Made by a program: the position numbers and the translations under genes | From: a virus | Direction: 5' to 3' (one strand) | IMG/VR virus record: IMGVR_UViG_3300017963_000051 | Coordinates: 1-60,966 of that record | Length of the DNA stretch: 60,966 bases | Part shown: piece by piece, positions 1 through 7,404 of the stretch | Position numbering within the stretch: position 1 is the first letter of the stretch | Layout: each line of letters begins with the position of its first letter | The notes under the pieces: model-generated | Told to the model about the DNA's origin: nothing | The model's input: the letters and a program-made list of their open reading frames with translations, nothing else | Database searches by the model: none

Positions 1-111
1 GGCCACACGGGCCTGCTCGCTCGCCTGGAGCGGGAGCACAAGTCCGCCACTCTCGACGAGTGGACGGACGCGGATTTCGCGCGACTTGCAAAATCGGTTG
101 TGAATAGGTAG
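1..111 (+). CDS. Partial CDS: C-terminal part of 71-residue protein
   Basis: This is the last 36 codons and stop of the gene that begins at 60739. It is split here only because of where the circle was opened. The fragment is charged and helical-looking, with residues such as LLARLEREHKSATLDEWTDA. No function is recognised. The complete copy should be used for annotation. Confidence 0.85.
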   Translation, partial: GHTGLLARLEREHKSATLDEWTDADFARLAKSVVNR

Positions 112-123
112 TCAGGTAGTCAC
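106..123 (+). promoter_or_regulatory. TAGTCAGGTAGTCAC module, copy 1
   Basis: A direct repeat of GTAGTCA with spacing AGG, preceded by TTGTGAATA, lies two bases before the ATG at 125. The same arrangement recurs before the genes at 474 and 14502. It is probably a promoter/operator site; the tiny distance to the start codon leaves no room for a ribosome binding site. Confidence 0.6.
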
Positions 124-124
124 T

Positions 125-403
125 ATGAAAGCCCGAAACTTGTCCCTGTTCGTGCCCCTGCTCGCAGGGTGCATCTATGCCAACCGAGCCCCCGGCACCG
201 TGGCCGCACAGGGCGGTGACATCTCCGAGGCGGTGGACCCGGCGATGGACCACTGCCGACGCAAGGAGGTGGACCTGGGGATGGTCTGGCGTCCCGAGGA
301 CCGCGAGATGTGCGTACGCAACTCGATGGGCCGTGATGCGTGGGAGCAGCTCCCGAACCACCCGCACCAGCACGCGAGCGTGCAGAGGTGGATCGGGGAC
401 TAG
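125..403 (+). CDS. Small predicted lipoprotein (92 aa)
   Basis: The N-terminus is a short lipoprotein signal: a basic MKAR start, a hydrophobic stretch and the lipobox LLAGC with Cys at residue 16. The mature part is hydrophilic, with two further cysteines near residues 44 and 63 that could form a disulfide. It has its own upstream TAGTCAGGTAGTCAC module and is followed by another copy at 443, so it is likely a single-gene unit. It could be a superinfection-exclusion or surface lipoprotein, but nothing in the sequence proves that. Confidence 0.7.
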   Translation: MKARNLSLFVPLLAGCIYANRAPGTVAAQGGDISEAVDPAMDHCRRKEVDLGMVWRPEDREMCVRNSMGRDAWEQLPNHPHQHASVQRWIGD

Positions 404-442
404 TCGCGCATTCTCCGCAAACGATTTTCCTCCTGGTGAATA

Positions 443-458
443 ATAGTCAGGTAGTCAC
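443..458 (+). promoter_or_regulatory. TAGTCAGGTAGTCAC module, copy 2
   Basis: The block reads GTGAATAA then TAGTCAGGTAGTCAC then CGTCATACCCAGCACG followed directly by ATG at 474. The tail matches the leaders at 14485, 15963 and 16251. A -10-like TACCCA sits five bases before the ATG and no Shine-Dalgarno is visible. Confidence 0.6.
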
Positions 459-473
459 GTCATACCCAGCACG

Positions 474-1388
474 ATGGACACGACCACCGACACCATGAAG
501 ACCTCCCGCCACCCCTTTGCCCGCGCGGGCTACGCCGCCCCCTATACCTTCCGGGCGACCCTGGAGAAGACGCACCGAGCGGGAGACGAGATCAAGCCGG
601 GCGGGACCTGCGACGTCTGCGGCACCTGCTGCCGGTACATGGCCCGCTGGTCGGACGCGGCGGGGGTCCAGTTCGACACCGGGCTCGACTGTGCCGCGAA
701 GGCGCACGTGGACTTCGACTCGGCCACCGCGGAAATGCTCCGCGATGCGAAGAAGGCGATGGTCCGGGAGGCTCGTCGGGCGGCCCGTGAGGAGAAGCGG
801 GCGGCGGCCCGTGCCGAGCGGGAGGCCCGCGAGGCGGAAGAAGCCCGGGAGGCTGAGGTGTGGATGGACACGGCGATCGGCGAGCTGGAGGGGTACGCCC
901 ACCCCACCCCCGCTCGTGCTGCGAAGGGCGAGTCGTACGCGGACTATCTTCGGTGGTGCATGGCGAACATGAGCCCCCGCGCAGCGTACGATAAGGCCCA
1001 CGATGCTCGGGTCGCGCTGGACAAGGGCGAGCTGAAGCCGGTCCGCAAGCCGCTGCCCCGCCCGGACGGGTCGAGCGAGTATGTGGGCAAGGTCAAGGAG
1101 CGGCTGTCCCTGTCGGTACTGTGCGTGGGTCGTGCGGCCTTCGAGACTTACTACGGCGTGACCTTCGTGGACAAGTTCATGGACGCGGACGGAAACTACT
1201 TCGTGTGGAAGGGCAAGGGGATCCACATCGCCGATGATGCGGGGGAGTACATGGAGCCGTTGGGGCGGTACTTCGAGATCAAGGCGACGGTCAAGGCGCA
1301 CGACCTGGACCGATACGCCGACGACGCGAAGGCCACTTACCTGACCCGGGTCAAGGTGGTGTCGGTCGGGGGAGAGTTCGCGGGCTAG
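474..1388 (+). CDS. Cys-motif protein with conserved C-terminal domain (304 aa)
   Basis: The N-terminal third holds a tight cysteine cluster, CDVCGTCC near residues 43-50, which looks like a metal-binding knuckle. A long, highly charged Arg/Glu/Ala helix follows (about 85-130). The C-terminal part (about 225-300) is beta-rich, with a pattern (NYFVWKGKG, then YFEIKATVKAHD, ending in LTRVKVV) that resembles OB-like domains found in other phage and plasmid proteins. Nucleic-acid binding is therefore possible but unproven. The ATG is chosen because it directly follows the conserved promoter leader. A hairpin at 1409 follows the stop. Confidence 0.7.
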   Translation: MDTTTDTMKTSRHPFARAGYAAPYTFRATLEKTHRAGDEIKPGGTCDVCGTCCRYMARWSDAAGVQFDTGLDCAAKAHVDFDSATAEMLRDAKKAMVREARRAAREEKRAAARAEREAREAEEAREAEVWMDTAIGELEGYAHPTPARAAKGESYADYLRWCMANMSPRAAYDKAHDARVALDKGELKPVRKPLPRPDGSSEYVGKVKERLSLSVLCVGRAAFETYYGVTFVDKFMDADGNYFVWKGKGIHIADDAGEYMEPLGRYFEIKATVKAHDLDRYADDAKATYLTRVKVVSVGGEFAG

Positions 1389-1408
1389 CCTGCCTCTCCT
1401 CGATCCCG

Positions 1409-1438
1409 CCCCCGTAGCCCGCCAGGGCACGGGGGTTT
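1409..1438 (+). terminator. Hairpin with short T-run, shared with 13770
   Basis: CCCCCGT pairs with ACGGGGG and an inner GCCC pairs with GGGC around a GCCA loop, then TTT. The core GTAGCCCGCCAGGGCAC also occurs in the leader of the ParB-like gene on the minus strand. It may be a terminator for the 474 gene, a translational control hairpin for the gene at 1447, or both. Confidence 0.55.
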
Positions 1439-1446
1439 GGCGGTAG

Positions 1447-1734
1447 ATGGCTCAGCTCAAGCTACCCCCTCGAATCCCTACTGACGCCGCGTCTGCCTGG
1501 CTGCTCCGGGCCCTGGACGGCAGCCCGCACACGTGGCGGGCAAGGCCCCCCAGCGGCGTGGAGATCTCCTTCCCCTCGGGTACCCTCGTCCGGGTATTCC
1601 GGGGGCGTCTCGGGCCGCCTACGGCGTTCGTGCTGGACCCCAACGGCTTCGTCACCGATGCGTGGCCCATGGCAAGCCGGGAACAGGCCCGGCACGTGGC
1701 TCGGGAGCTTCGTGCCCGGGAAGGGTCGGTGTGA
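1447..1734 (+). CDS. Hypothetical protein (95 aa)
   Basis: A small mixed alpha/beta protein with no recognised family. It contains a WRARPPSG stretch and ends in a charged helix. The ATG lies nine bases after the hairpin ending at 1438, in a GCGGTAG context. It probably belongs to the same plus-strand unit as the SLOG gene that follows after 31 bases. Confidence 0.55.
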   Translation: MAQLKLPPRIPTDAASAWLLRALDGSPHTWRARPPSGVEISFPSGTLVRVFRGRLGPPTAFVLDPNGFVTDAWPMASREQARHVARELRAREGSV

Positions 1735-1765
1735 GCGATGGACTAGCGATCCAAAGGACAAGACG

Positions 1766-2230
1766 ATGGCGAAGCATAGAACAGTGGTCGTCCTGACCGG
1801 CGGGCGCGATGTCGAAATCGAGCCCGTGCTAGTGGCCAAGCTTGCGCACGCGCTCCAGTGGCTCAGGCCCGCCGTCGCCATCTGCGGCGCGTGCCCGACG
1901 GGCGTGGACAAGTGGGGGGCTGCCGTAATCAGAGCCTGGGGCGCACCGGTCATTGAGATGCCTGCCCTGTGGGATGTGCAGGGGCGAGCAGCCGGGCCGC
2001 TACGCAATCACAGGATGCTCGCGCACGGGCGACGGCTATCGGAGGAGCTTGGACTGCCGCTCTACGTCCTGGCGGGTCCGGGTGGGCGAGGCACCGCCCA
2101 CTGCACAAAGGCCGCGGAGGAGTCCGGGGTGGACGTTCGACGGTTCGGCTTCGATGAGATCGACGTGCGGATCGTAAGAAGAGACACGGGGGAGAAGTCC
2201 AAAGGTCGAGAAGGGGACGGCTCCGGGTGA
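1766..2230 (+). CDS. SLOG-superfamily protein, DUF2493-like (154 aa)
   Basis: The N-terminus VVVLTGGRDV (TGGRD at 11-15) and the second glycine-rich element ICGACPTGVDKWG match the Rossmann-like nucleotide-binding fold of DUF2493/YpsA-type SLOG proteins. Later elements RNHRMLA and LAGPGGRGTAHC also fit that family. SLOG proteins bind nucleotide-derived ligands, and some act in conflict systems. The role here is unknown. ATG 1766 is chosen over upstream in-frame codons because AAAGGA lies nine bases upstream and the conserved fold begins here. It overlaps the next gene by GTGA. Confidence 0.8.
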   Translation: MAKHRTVVVLTGGRDVEIEPVLVAKLAHALQWLRPAVAICGACPTGVDKWGAAVIRAWGAPVIEMPALWDVQGRAAGPLRNHRMLAHGRRLSEELGLPLYVLAGPGGRGTAHCTKAAEESGVDVRRFGFDEIDVRIVRRDTGEKSKGREGDGSG

Positions 2231-2448
2231 TCTCCTGCGACTTCTGCAAGGGCAACGGGAAGATCCTCCGCTTCCCTCACCGTTGCCGTTTTTGGCGAAG
2301 GGGGCACGACTTTGAGTGGCTTCTGTGCCCGCTGTGTGAAGGGACCGGAGTCGCCGACCCCGAGCCCCTCCCTGATCTGGACCCGAGCAAGTGGTTCCAC
2401 TACGTGCCTGAGAGCGTGAAGGAGAACAACGATGCCCACGGAAGCTGA
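2227..2448 (+). CDS. DnaJ-type zinc-finger protein (73 aa)
   Basis: It has two CxxCxGxG units, CDFCKGNG and CPLCEGTG, which together can hold one zinc ion as in the DnaJ cysteine-rich region. There is no J domain in this protein; a separate J-domain protein lies at 5948-6550. The GTG start overlaps the previous stop (GTGA), and the end overlaps the next gene by 17 bases, so translation is probably coupled. Confidence 0.75.
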   Translation: MISCDFCKGNGKILRFPHRCRFWRRGHDFEWLLCPLCEGTGVADPEPLPDLDPSKWFHYVPESVKENNDAHGS

Positions 2449-2923
2449 AATCTTCGAGAAGACCTACGCCATGCTCCGCAAGGGGCTCTCTCGTCCCTGT
2501 ATCTGTCGAGAGAAGGAGACGCCTGGCAAGTGCAACTTCTGCGAAGGCTCGGGCGTAGATCCCTACAAAGGCGAGCCGTGTTCGATCTGCGACGGCTCGG
2601 GAGTGTGCTGGCAGTGCGATGGGGCGTTGGAGGTGGTACCAGGCCCTCTCGATGACTCACTGAACCTGGCGCTGTTCGTGAGCTGGATCAACGGGATGAG
2701 CTTGTCTCGGAGCCAGGAGAACCACGCAAGGTTCTCTGAGCAGTGGGACGTACTCGAAGCGTACGTCCAGGGGGTCACGCAACTTTCGGTGGAGTCGACC
2801 ACGCCCGAGGAGATGCGCGAGATGTTGGCACGGATGGCTGCGCCCGAGGAGCCCGAGAACAAAACCCCGAACGCCGGGGCCTTGTCCGCTGAAGACCTCG
2901 CAGCGCTCGGGGTTGAAGGCTAG
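2432..2923 (+). CDS. DnaJ-like zinc-finger protein (163 aa)
   Basis: The N-terminal part has CICREKETPGKC, CNFCEGSG, CSICDGSG and a CWQC pair, the repeated CxxCxGxG pattern of the DnaJ substrate-binding zinc region. The second half is helical and acidic with no recognised domain. The stop shares a CTAG with the convergent recombinase gene. It and the 2227 gene may be paralogous adaptors working with a J-domain or Hsp70 partner, which is an inference. Confidence 0.75.
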   Translation: MPTEAEIFEKTYAMLRKGLSRPCICREKETPGKCNFCEGSGVDPYKGEPCSICDGSGVCWQCDGALEVVPGPLDDSLNLALFVSWINGMSLSRSQENHARFSEQWDVLEAYVQGVTQLSVESTTPEEMREMLARMAAPEEPENKTPNAGALSAEDLAALGVEG

Positions 2924-3906
2924 TCCTCGCCGAGCCGGGCCACCGCGTCGTGCAGCTCCGTCGAAGCTCGACGGATGTAAATCATGGTCGTATCGAAGCT
3001 GGAGTGCCCGGCGACCTGGGACAGCACGTCGGGCGGCGTGCCCAACGTTGCCAACCTTGTGATCCCCGCGTGCCGGAACCTGTGCGGGCTCACAGGCCCC
3101 TTCAGCCCCGCGATCTTCGCCCACTTGCGTGTGACATAGGCAACCCCGTTTGTGTCCATCTCCGCCAGCCCATGCTTGTGCTCTGGCAGCCGAGTGAACA
3201 GCGGGCCAGCCTCCCGCCCCCGCTCCGAGAGCCACGCCTCAATGGCGAGCACCGTCCGGTCCGTGAGCGGCTGCGGCGTCCGAACCCCCTTGCTCGCCCG
3301 CTTGCGCCACGCCCACACCTCGGCCTTCTTCGGGTCGTAGTGCCCTAGATGCAGAGTCGACACCTCCCGGGCCCGGAGCATCGAGTCGTGGAGCAGCAGG
3401 AGGATGGCGAGGTCTCGCTTGCCAGTCGCCGTCTGCACGCCCTGGACGGCTCCCAAAATCGTTTTCCAGTCCGGGTGGGGGATACCCTCCACGTCCGTGT
3501 ACTTCGCCGGTCTCGGGGCTCTCACGAGGCCCCTGAGCGACCACGGGGCGTAGACGATCCCCCGGTCCGGCTCCGACGCGATGTACCACCGCTCGACCAT
3601 CCCGACGATCGCCTGCAAGGCGCGGGCGACCGTGGCGGGCTCATACCCCTCCGCCTCCATGTGCTCGCGGTACTTTCGCACGAGCTTGGCGGCCCGACTC
3701 TTCGTCAGGCGCAGGAAGTGAGCCGTGAACGTCGGCACGTCCTCGACCCCCACGAACCGGGCGAAGCGCTCGAAGTCGCCCCGGTACAGCTTACGGGTGG
3801 TCTCGGACAAGTCGGACAAGGCCACGTCGAGCAGGTCGTCGCCTTGCTCGGGCAGCTCCACCAGCGCAGGGGCTGGCTCCACTTCTGGGATGACGAGTTC
3901 ACTCAT
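2920..3906 (-). CDS. Tyrosine recombinase / integrase (328 aa)
   Basis: A phage-integrase family enzyme that cuts and rejoins DNA through a covalent 3'-phosphotyrosine. The catalytic set is visible: R178 (LRAREV), probable lysine in RKRASKG near 203-206, H275 and R278 (HRFRH), H301 (GHSS) and nucleophile Y310 (MIYIRR). Residues about 30-125 form a SAM-like core-binding domain. Length is normal for XerC/D-like enzymes. The start MSELVIPE at 3906 has GGAG upstream; a longer in-frame extension to 4116 is low-complexity and rejected. It could integrate the genome or resolve multimers of a plasmid form. Confidence 0.9.
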   Translation of the reverse strand: MSELVIPEVEPAPALVELPEQGDDLLDVALSDLSETTRKLYRGDFERFARFVGVEDVPTFTAHFLRLTKSRAAKLVRKYREHMEAEGYEPATVARALQAIVGMVERWYIASEPDRGIVYAPWSLRGLVRAPRPAKYTDVEGIPHPDWKTILGAVQGVQTATGKRDLAILLLLHDSMLRAREVSTLHLGHYDPKKAEVWAWRKRASKGVRTPQPLTDRTVLAIEAWLSERGREAGPLFTRLPEHKHGLAEMDTNGVAYVTRKWAKIAGLKGPVSPHRFRHAGITRLATLGTPPDVLSQVAGHSSFDTTMIYIRRASTELHDAVARLGED

Positions 3907-3964
3907 GGTACGCTCCAGGCACCGGGCGGCACCTGGGCATGAAACTAGGGGTAGTCGAGTTGGG

Positions 3965-4162
3965 CTAGGTGTCGTCCGGGGCTTTGTCGGCTCGCTCCCG
4001 CGCGAGCGCTCGCTGGTAGAAGCCAGTGGCCTGCACGAAGAGGTAGGTAGCCGTCTCGGGTCGCATGGATGCGTCCCACGCCGCACGCATGGACGCCCGA
4101 AGGCAATCATCGCCACGGGCCCGCAGCACGGAGGCGGGGGGTTCGGGCTTCGGCGAAATCAC
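3965..4162 (-). CDS. Hypothetical protein (65 aa)
   Basis: The GTG start overlaps the stop of the RusA-like gene by GTGA, the coupling used throughout this cluster. The protein is a charged helix rich in Arg and Ala with no recognised family. It is the last gene before the recombinase, separated by 58 bases that contain the recombinase ribosome binding site. Confidence 0.5.
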   Translation of the reverse strand: MISPKPEPPASVLRARGDDCLRASMRAAWDASMRPETATYLFVQATGFYQRALARERADKAPDDT

Positions 4163-4584
4163 TTCCCCACCTTCAGCTCTTCGAGGGTGGCGTGGACGCG
4201 GGGACGTACGGGGTCGTGGAACTTCAGCACCATCAGCCCGCACACCCGTCCGTCATCATCGACGGCCCCGGCGAGTTGTAGGGCGTCGAGCGTGCCCTTG
4301 ACGGGCGCGTCGATGTCGCCTCGGGGCAGGCCCGCCAGGGGCCCCTTGCGGTGCACCGTGGGCCAGTAGCAGAGGAGCTGGACGGAGACGCGGTGCCAGG
4401 GGACGGGGAGGCCGAGGGTCTCTCCGCGGGCCTGGGCTTTGAGTCGAAGCTGGCTCACGGCGTAGGCGGCGGCTTCCCGAAACGCGAGGTAGCCGTCCGA
4501 GAGCTTGTGGCCCCGTCCCTGCGTCTTCCGGTTGATCGCCGCCCACCCGGGCTGCGCATCGATCAACACTTCGAGCTGCGTCAC
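4159..4584 (-). CDS. RusA-like Holliday junction resolvase (141 aa)
   Basis: The signature GDIDAPVKGTLDAL aligns with the RusA active site: D90, D92, K96 and D111 correspond to E. coli D70, D72, K76 and D91. The usual Asn after the second Asp is Ala here. RusA enzymes are dimeric, metal-dependent and cut four-way junctions made during phage replication and recombination. The GTG start overlaps the upstream stop. Length is normal for the family. Confidence 0.85.
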   Translation of the reverse strand: MTQLEVLIDAQPGWAAINRKTQGRGHKLSDGYLAFREAAAYAVSQLRLKAQARGETLGLPVPWHRVSVQLLCYWPTVHRKGPLAGLPRGDIDAPVKGTLDALQLAGAVDDDGRVCGLMVLKFHDPVRPRVHATLEELKVGK

Positions 4585-4730
4585 TCGCCCTTCCTCCGCT
4601 TGTGCCGGAACTCCCGGAATGCCGTCCAGACCGACAAGGGCACGATGACGATCACGAAGACGAGCAAAAGCCAGTCGAACGGCGTCGATACGTAGGCGTC
4701 AGGATCTCGGAAAGCGGGTTGCGTCACCAT
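4581..4730 (-). CDS. Small single-span membrane protein (49 aa)
   Basis: A hydrophobic segment, WLLLVFVIVIVPLSVW, runs from about residue 19 to 34 and is followed by a strongly basic tail (RHKRRKG), which predicts N-out, C-in topology. It is chained to both neighbours: the ATG overlaps the HNH gene stop and its own stop overlaps the RusA GTG. No family is recognised. Confidence 0.6.
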   Translation of the reverse strand: MVTQPAFRDPDAYVSTPFDWLLLVFVIVIVPLSVWTAFREFRHKRRKGE

Positions 4731-5356
4731 GGGATGAAGTCTCCATCGTCTTCGGGGCGGGGCTCGATGTGCGTCCAGGCTTGACCATAGACTACCCGTT
4801 CGGTCTGCGCCTTCGAGATGCCGAAGTGCTCAGCGAGGGCCTTCATCGTCCACCCCCACGTGCGCCGGAGCCGGAGCGCTCGCACGGCGTCTGCATCGAG
4901 CACGGCGGAATGGCAGTCGGTGCCGTGGACCTGGCGCTGTTTCGCGCCCCGGTCCGCCATGTTCTCCTCGTGCGTACCGACGGTGAGGTGCTCGGGGTTG
5001 CAGCACGCGGGTGTGTCGCAGGCGTGCAGGACCACAGAGCCCTCGGGAGGCATGACGCCGGTCCAGGCCCACACGGCGAGCTTGTGGGTCATGTTCGTGG
5101 GGGCTCCGGCGACGCGGAGCTGTGTGTACCCATTGCCGCACTTTCGACCACTGGAGATCCAGCAAGGCGAGAGGTGCTCGCGCACGTGCACCTGCTCGAC
5201 GATCGCCTCGATGCGAGCCTGGAGCACGCTCGGGTACTTCTGGACGTAGTCCCAGGCGCTCATCCCATGCTTGCCCCGGATGTGCTTGTGCAGGCCCCCG
5301 ATGGACTTTGAGCGCTTGCCACACTCCCGACAGACGAGCGGGTCTAGCTCAGCCAT
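4724..5356 (-). CDS. HNH endonuclease with zinc finger and HTH (210 aa)
   Basis: Residues 9-30 form a MucR/Ros-like C2H2 finger (C9, C12, H25, H30). The HNH_3-type nuclease core has H91 (THKLAVW), H111 (LHACD), N120 and H123 (CCNPEHL) and the typical tail GTHEENMADR. A C-terminal helix-turn-helix (about 165-200, WTMKALAEHFGISKAQTERV) could give site choice. It may be a homing-type enzyme or a host-DNA degradation factor. It sits upstream of the RusA-like gene in the same operon. Confidence 0.85.
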   Translation of the reverse strand: MAELDPLVCRECGKRSKSIGGLHKHIRGKHGMSAWDYVQKYPSVLQARIEAIVEQVHVREHLSPCWISSGRKCGNGYTQLRVAGAPTNMTHKLAVWAWTGVMPPEGSVVLHACDTPACCNPEHLTVGTHEENMADRGAKQRQVHGTDCHSAVLDADAVRALRLRRTWGWTMKALAEHFGISKAQTERVVYGQAWTHIEPRPEDDGDFIPW

Positions 5357-5481
5357 ATCGCCAGCCTCACGAGCAGGGGGATCGGCCGGTACTCGGCGAA
5401 GGGGCCCACCAGCAGCTCGCCTCGGTACCCCCGAGGCCGGAGCCAGCGCAGCAGCGGGCCTCGGGGGTCGCGGTAGGTCAC
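5344..5481 (-). CDS. Hypothetical protein (45 aa)
   Basis: A short, Arg/Pro/Leu-rich protein with a hydrophobic C-terminus (IPLLVRLAIWLS). Its GTG start overlaps the upstream stop (GTGA) and its end overlaps the HNH start by 13 bases. Existence is supported mainly by this coupling pattern; an alternative ATG lies 18 bases upstream in the same frame. Confidence 0.45.
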   Translation of the reverse strand: MTYRDPRGPLLRWLRPRGYRGELLVGPFAEYRPIPLLVRLAIWLS

Positions 5482-5765
5482 GTCTTCGCCTTCAACCATG
5501 CCCAACCTTCATCCGTCTGGCGGGCCCACGCCCGCAGCGGCAGGTTCGACCCAGAGGAACGCCACGCTGCCTTGACACGCGCCCCACGGCCCCCCTTGCC
5601 CTGGGACCCGCACTTTTCGCGTCCCGAGGGCGGGTCAGGGCGGTGGCGACGGCGACGCCCCCGGCGGTGACGCTTGGGCATCGCCAGGTTTACGACGGAC
5701 CCCTTCCACATCTCGGGAAGGTGGCCACTGAACTTGACATAGGTCTTCTTTGGGTCTTCTGCCAT
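5478..5765 (-). CDS. Basic hypothetical protein (95 aa)
   Basis: After a short conserved-looking start (MAEDPKKTYVKFSG) comes a long Arg/Lys/Gly-rich region (KRHRRGRRRRHRPDPP) likely to be disordered and nucleic-acid binding. No domain is recognised. The ATG has GGAG nearby on its strand, and an upstream extension overlaps the neighbour without support. Confidence 0.5.
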   Translation of the reverse strand: MAEDPKKTYVKFSGHLPEMWKGSVVNLAMPKRHRRGRRRRHRPDPPSGREKCGSQGKGGRGARVKAAWRSSGSNLPLRAWARQTDEGWAWLKAKT

Positions 5766-5775
5766 GACTGTTCTC

Positions 5776-5961
5776 CTACGGTGCCGCCGAAGCGACGAAG
5801 ATGCCGGCGAGGGTGGCCGAGAGCCACACCGCGCCGAGTTCGAGATCTGCAAGGGCGCCGATCTCCGCGACGAGCAGGGTGCACAGCACCCCCATACACA
5901 TCCGGAACACCACGGTCCGGAGGTTCTCCGAGAGGCTCCCGCGAGGGCTAGGAGCGCTCAC
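5776..5961 (-). CDS. Small two-span membrane protein (61 aa)
   Basis: Two hydrophobic segments (VVFRMCMGVLCTLLVAEI and GAVWLSATLAGIFVASA) are separated by a short acidic turn, a holin-like hairpin layout. The GTG start lies inside the end of the J-domain gene (14-base overlap). A holin role is only a possibility, since the lysis-type genes are elsewhere. Confidence 0.5.
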   Translation of the reverse strand: MSAPSPRGSLSENLRTVVFRMCMGVLCTLLVAEIGALADLELGAVWLSATLAGIFVASAAP

Positions 5962-6550
5962 GGTCTCGCTCCTCATACCACTTGCGGGCCGCCTCGCGGG
6001 CCACGACGATCTCCCGGTACCGAGACTCGTTCCCGCCCCGGTCCGGGTGCAGCTCCAGCGACAGGAGCCGGAACTGGCGCTCGACCACGGCAGGGTCCTC
6101 GGGCGGGCTCCACTTGGGCCCGAAGAGCACTTCGACCCACGCGGGCGAGACCTCGGGCAGCAAAAAGCTGCTTTGCATGAACCCGATGTAGCTGTGCGGG
6201 GCCTCGCGCATGGCCGCCTCGAAGTGCCCGAGGAACTGCCCGAGCCCCCAGAAGTTCGCGGCCACGTCCTGGTAGCGGTCGAAGGGGAACACCAGGCCCG
6301 AGGCAAACACGACGCACACGCCCCCATCTTTGGGCTCCTCGAAGTCGTTGAGGGGAAAGCCGTCCGAGTCCACGTGCACGTTGCTCGTGATCCTGAACTT
6401 CCTCGGGTGCGAGTGCCGGAGCAAGTGCGAGAACAAGCGCCGGAATGCGGCCCGTGTCCCGACGTCGCCCCGCTCGGGCCGCGGGTGCTCCGTGCGAGGC
6501 CAGTGCGCCGGCCAGGCGAGGGGGTAGGGAGGCGGGAGCTTGACGTTCAC
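5948..6550 (-). CDS. J-domain-containing protein (200 aa)
   Basis: The C-terminal 45 residues form a J domain with the invariant HPD at 168-170, followed by the usual glycine-rich turn and a helix. J domains stimulate Hsp70 ATPase activity. The N-terminal 150 residues include DRYQDVAANFWGLGQFLGH, a segment seen next to J domains in other phage proteins, but no enzymatic motif. The GTG start overlaps the upstream stop. The host DnaK is the likely partner. The DnaJ-type zinc modules are encoded apart from it, at 2227-2923. Confidence 0.8.
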   Translation of the reverse strand: MNVKLPPPYPLAWPAHWPRTEHPRPERGDVGTRAAFRRLFSHLLRHSHPRKFRITSNVHVDSDGFPLNDFEEPKDGGVCVVFASGLVFPFDRYQDVAANFWGLGQFLGHFEAAMREAPHSYIGFMQSSFLLPEVSPAWVEVLFGPKWSPPEDPAVVERQFRLLSLELHPDRGGNESRYREIVVAREAARKWYEERDRERS

Positions 6551-6906
6551 GAGAGCTTCTCCGGGTCCGGGGGGATGACCTCGATGTCGATCGCCTTCAC
6601 GTCCACGTCCCAACTTTTGGGGTAGCAGGTGAACAGGGCCCGCGGGTGGAGCTTGCCGCGTCCCCCGGGGTCCTGCTCATCCTCCCGGGTCTGGAGCATG
6701 AGCAGGACCGACCGCGTCTGAAGGGCGAACCGCGTCAGGGCCTCGACCACGGGGACCTCTCGTGGCTTGTACTCCATGACCGCCTCGAACACCTCGCAGG
6801 CGAAAGGAGAGAGCCCCACGATGCGAGCGGCTTCCCCGGCCGACTTGCCCTCGTGCACGAGCTTCGTGAGGCGCTCTGCGGCGGCTTTGGCTGCGGGATG
6901 GGTCAC
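6547..6906 (-). CDS. Hypothetical protein (119 aa)
   Basis: The N-terminal region has a helix-turn-helix-like pattern (EGKSAGEAARIVGLSPFACEVF, residues about 19-40), so DNA binding is possible. The rest is mixed helix/strand. The GTG start overlaps the upstream stop by GTGA and the stop overlaps the J-domain gene in the same way. Confidence 0.5.
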   Translation of the reverse strand: MTHPAAKAAAERLTKLVHEGKSAGEAARIVGLSPFACEVFEAVMEYKPREVPVVEALTRFALQTRSVLLMLQTREDEQDPGGRGKLHPRALFTCYPKSWDVDVKAIDIEVIPPDPEKLS

Positions 6907-7388
6907 TCGACCCCCCGAAGCTCCACGAAGCTCATCAGGTCGCGCAGGCGCCTCGGGAGCATCGGTTCCGCAAGCCACGCCAGTTCGTCTCCGAGAGCCC
7001 GGAGCGCTTGCAGGCGCGTGTGCAGGGGAAGCAGATAGGCCAGACTGTCGAGGGCCTCTGCCTGGGCCCGGATGCGCTCGTGTGCGACGTCGAGCTGTTC
7101 TTCGACCCGCTTCCTCCGCTTCTTCTCCCGCTCCGCGTCGCGGCTCCACCGCTGGTGCGCGTCGAGGTAGGCGCACACCACAGGCCACCGAGTATCTTTG
7201 GAAGGCCAGGAAGGGTCTTTGGGCTCTTCGGGGAAATGCCGCAACAGCTTCCCGATGCGCACCCTCGGGGCCTTGCGGTGCATCATGTCGCTAATCCTTT
7301 CCGGATCTTGCATCGCCATGCCGATAGCGGCAGCGCCGAGAATGGTGAACAGGGAGAATCCGGAGATCGGGGTTTCACTCTCTTCCAT
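6903..7388 (-). CDS. Coiled-coil protein with hydrophobic N-terminus (161 aa)
   Basis: A moderately hydrophobic segment (FSLFTILGAAAIGMAM, about 12-27) precedes a long charged coiled coil (about 85-115). The ATG overlaps the repeat module TAGTCAGGTAGTCATG, so transcription may begin here, internal to the operon. No family is recognised. Confidence 0.5.
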   Translation of the reverse strand: MEESETPISGFSLFTILGAAAIGMAMQDPERISDMMHRKAPRVRIGKLLRHFPEEPKDPSWPSKDTRWPVVCAYLDAHQRWSRDAEREKKRRKRVEEQLDVAHERIRAQAEALDSLAYLLPLHTRLQALRALGDELAWLAEPMLPRRLRDLMSFVELRGVE

Positions 7389-7404
7389 GACTACCTGACT
7401 ACCT
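7389..7404 (-). promoter_or_regulatory. TAGTCAGGTAGTC module, copy 3 (minus)
   Basis: On the minus strand the sequence is TTTAGGTAGTCAGGTAGTC running directly into the ATG at 7388. It also contains the stop codon of the upstream gene. This is the only copy that abuts the start codon with no gap. Confidence 0.55.

Larger units (their letters stand above)
1..123. repeat. Left copy of 123-bp terminal direct repeat
   Basis: These bases are identical to 60844-60966. The reading frame of the 71-residue gene starting at 60739 runs through both copies in register, so this is the overlap expected when a circular genome is written linearly. The unique length is 60,843 bp. A true terminal redundancy cannot be excluded from sequence alone. 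Confidence 0.95.

Noticed and set aside
1-123. End repeat considered as an inverted repeat or transposon end
   Set aside because: It is a direct, exact repeat that keeps a reading frame intact through the junction, as expected for a circular assembly; no transposase is present.
447-1430. 327-residue frame on the minus strand opposite the 474-1388 gene
   Set aside because: It is a composition shadow of the high-GC plus-strand gene: no start signal, Arg/Pro/Gly-rich nonsense, and the plus-strand frame has promoter, Cys motif and a conserved-looking domain.
2920-4116. Longer start for the recombinase at 4116
   Set aside because: The extra 70 residues are Ser/Pro/Arg-rich, overlap the upstream small gene, and lack a ribosome binding site, whereas 3906 has one.
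3349-4369. Long plus-strand frames across the recombinase and its upstream gap
   Set aside because: They lie antisense to the clearly catalytic recombinase and the RusA-like gene and show no domain or ribosome binding site.
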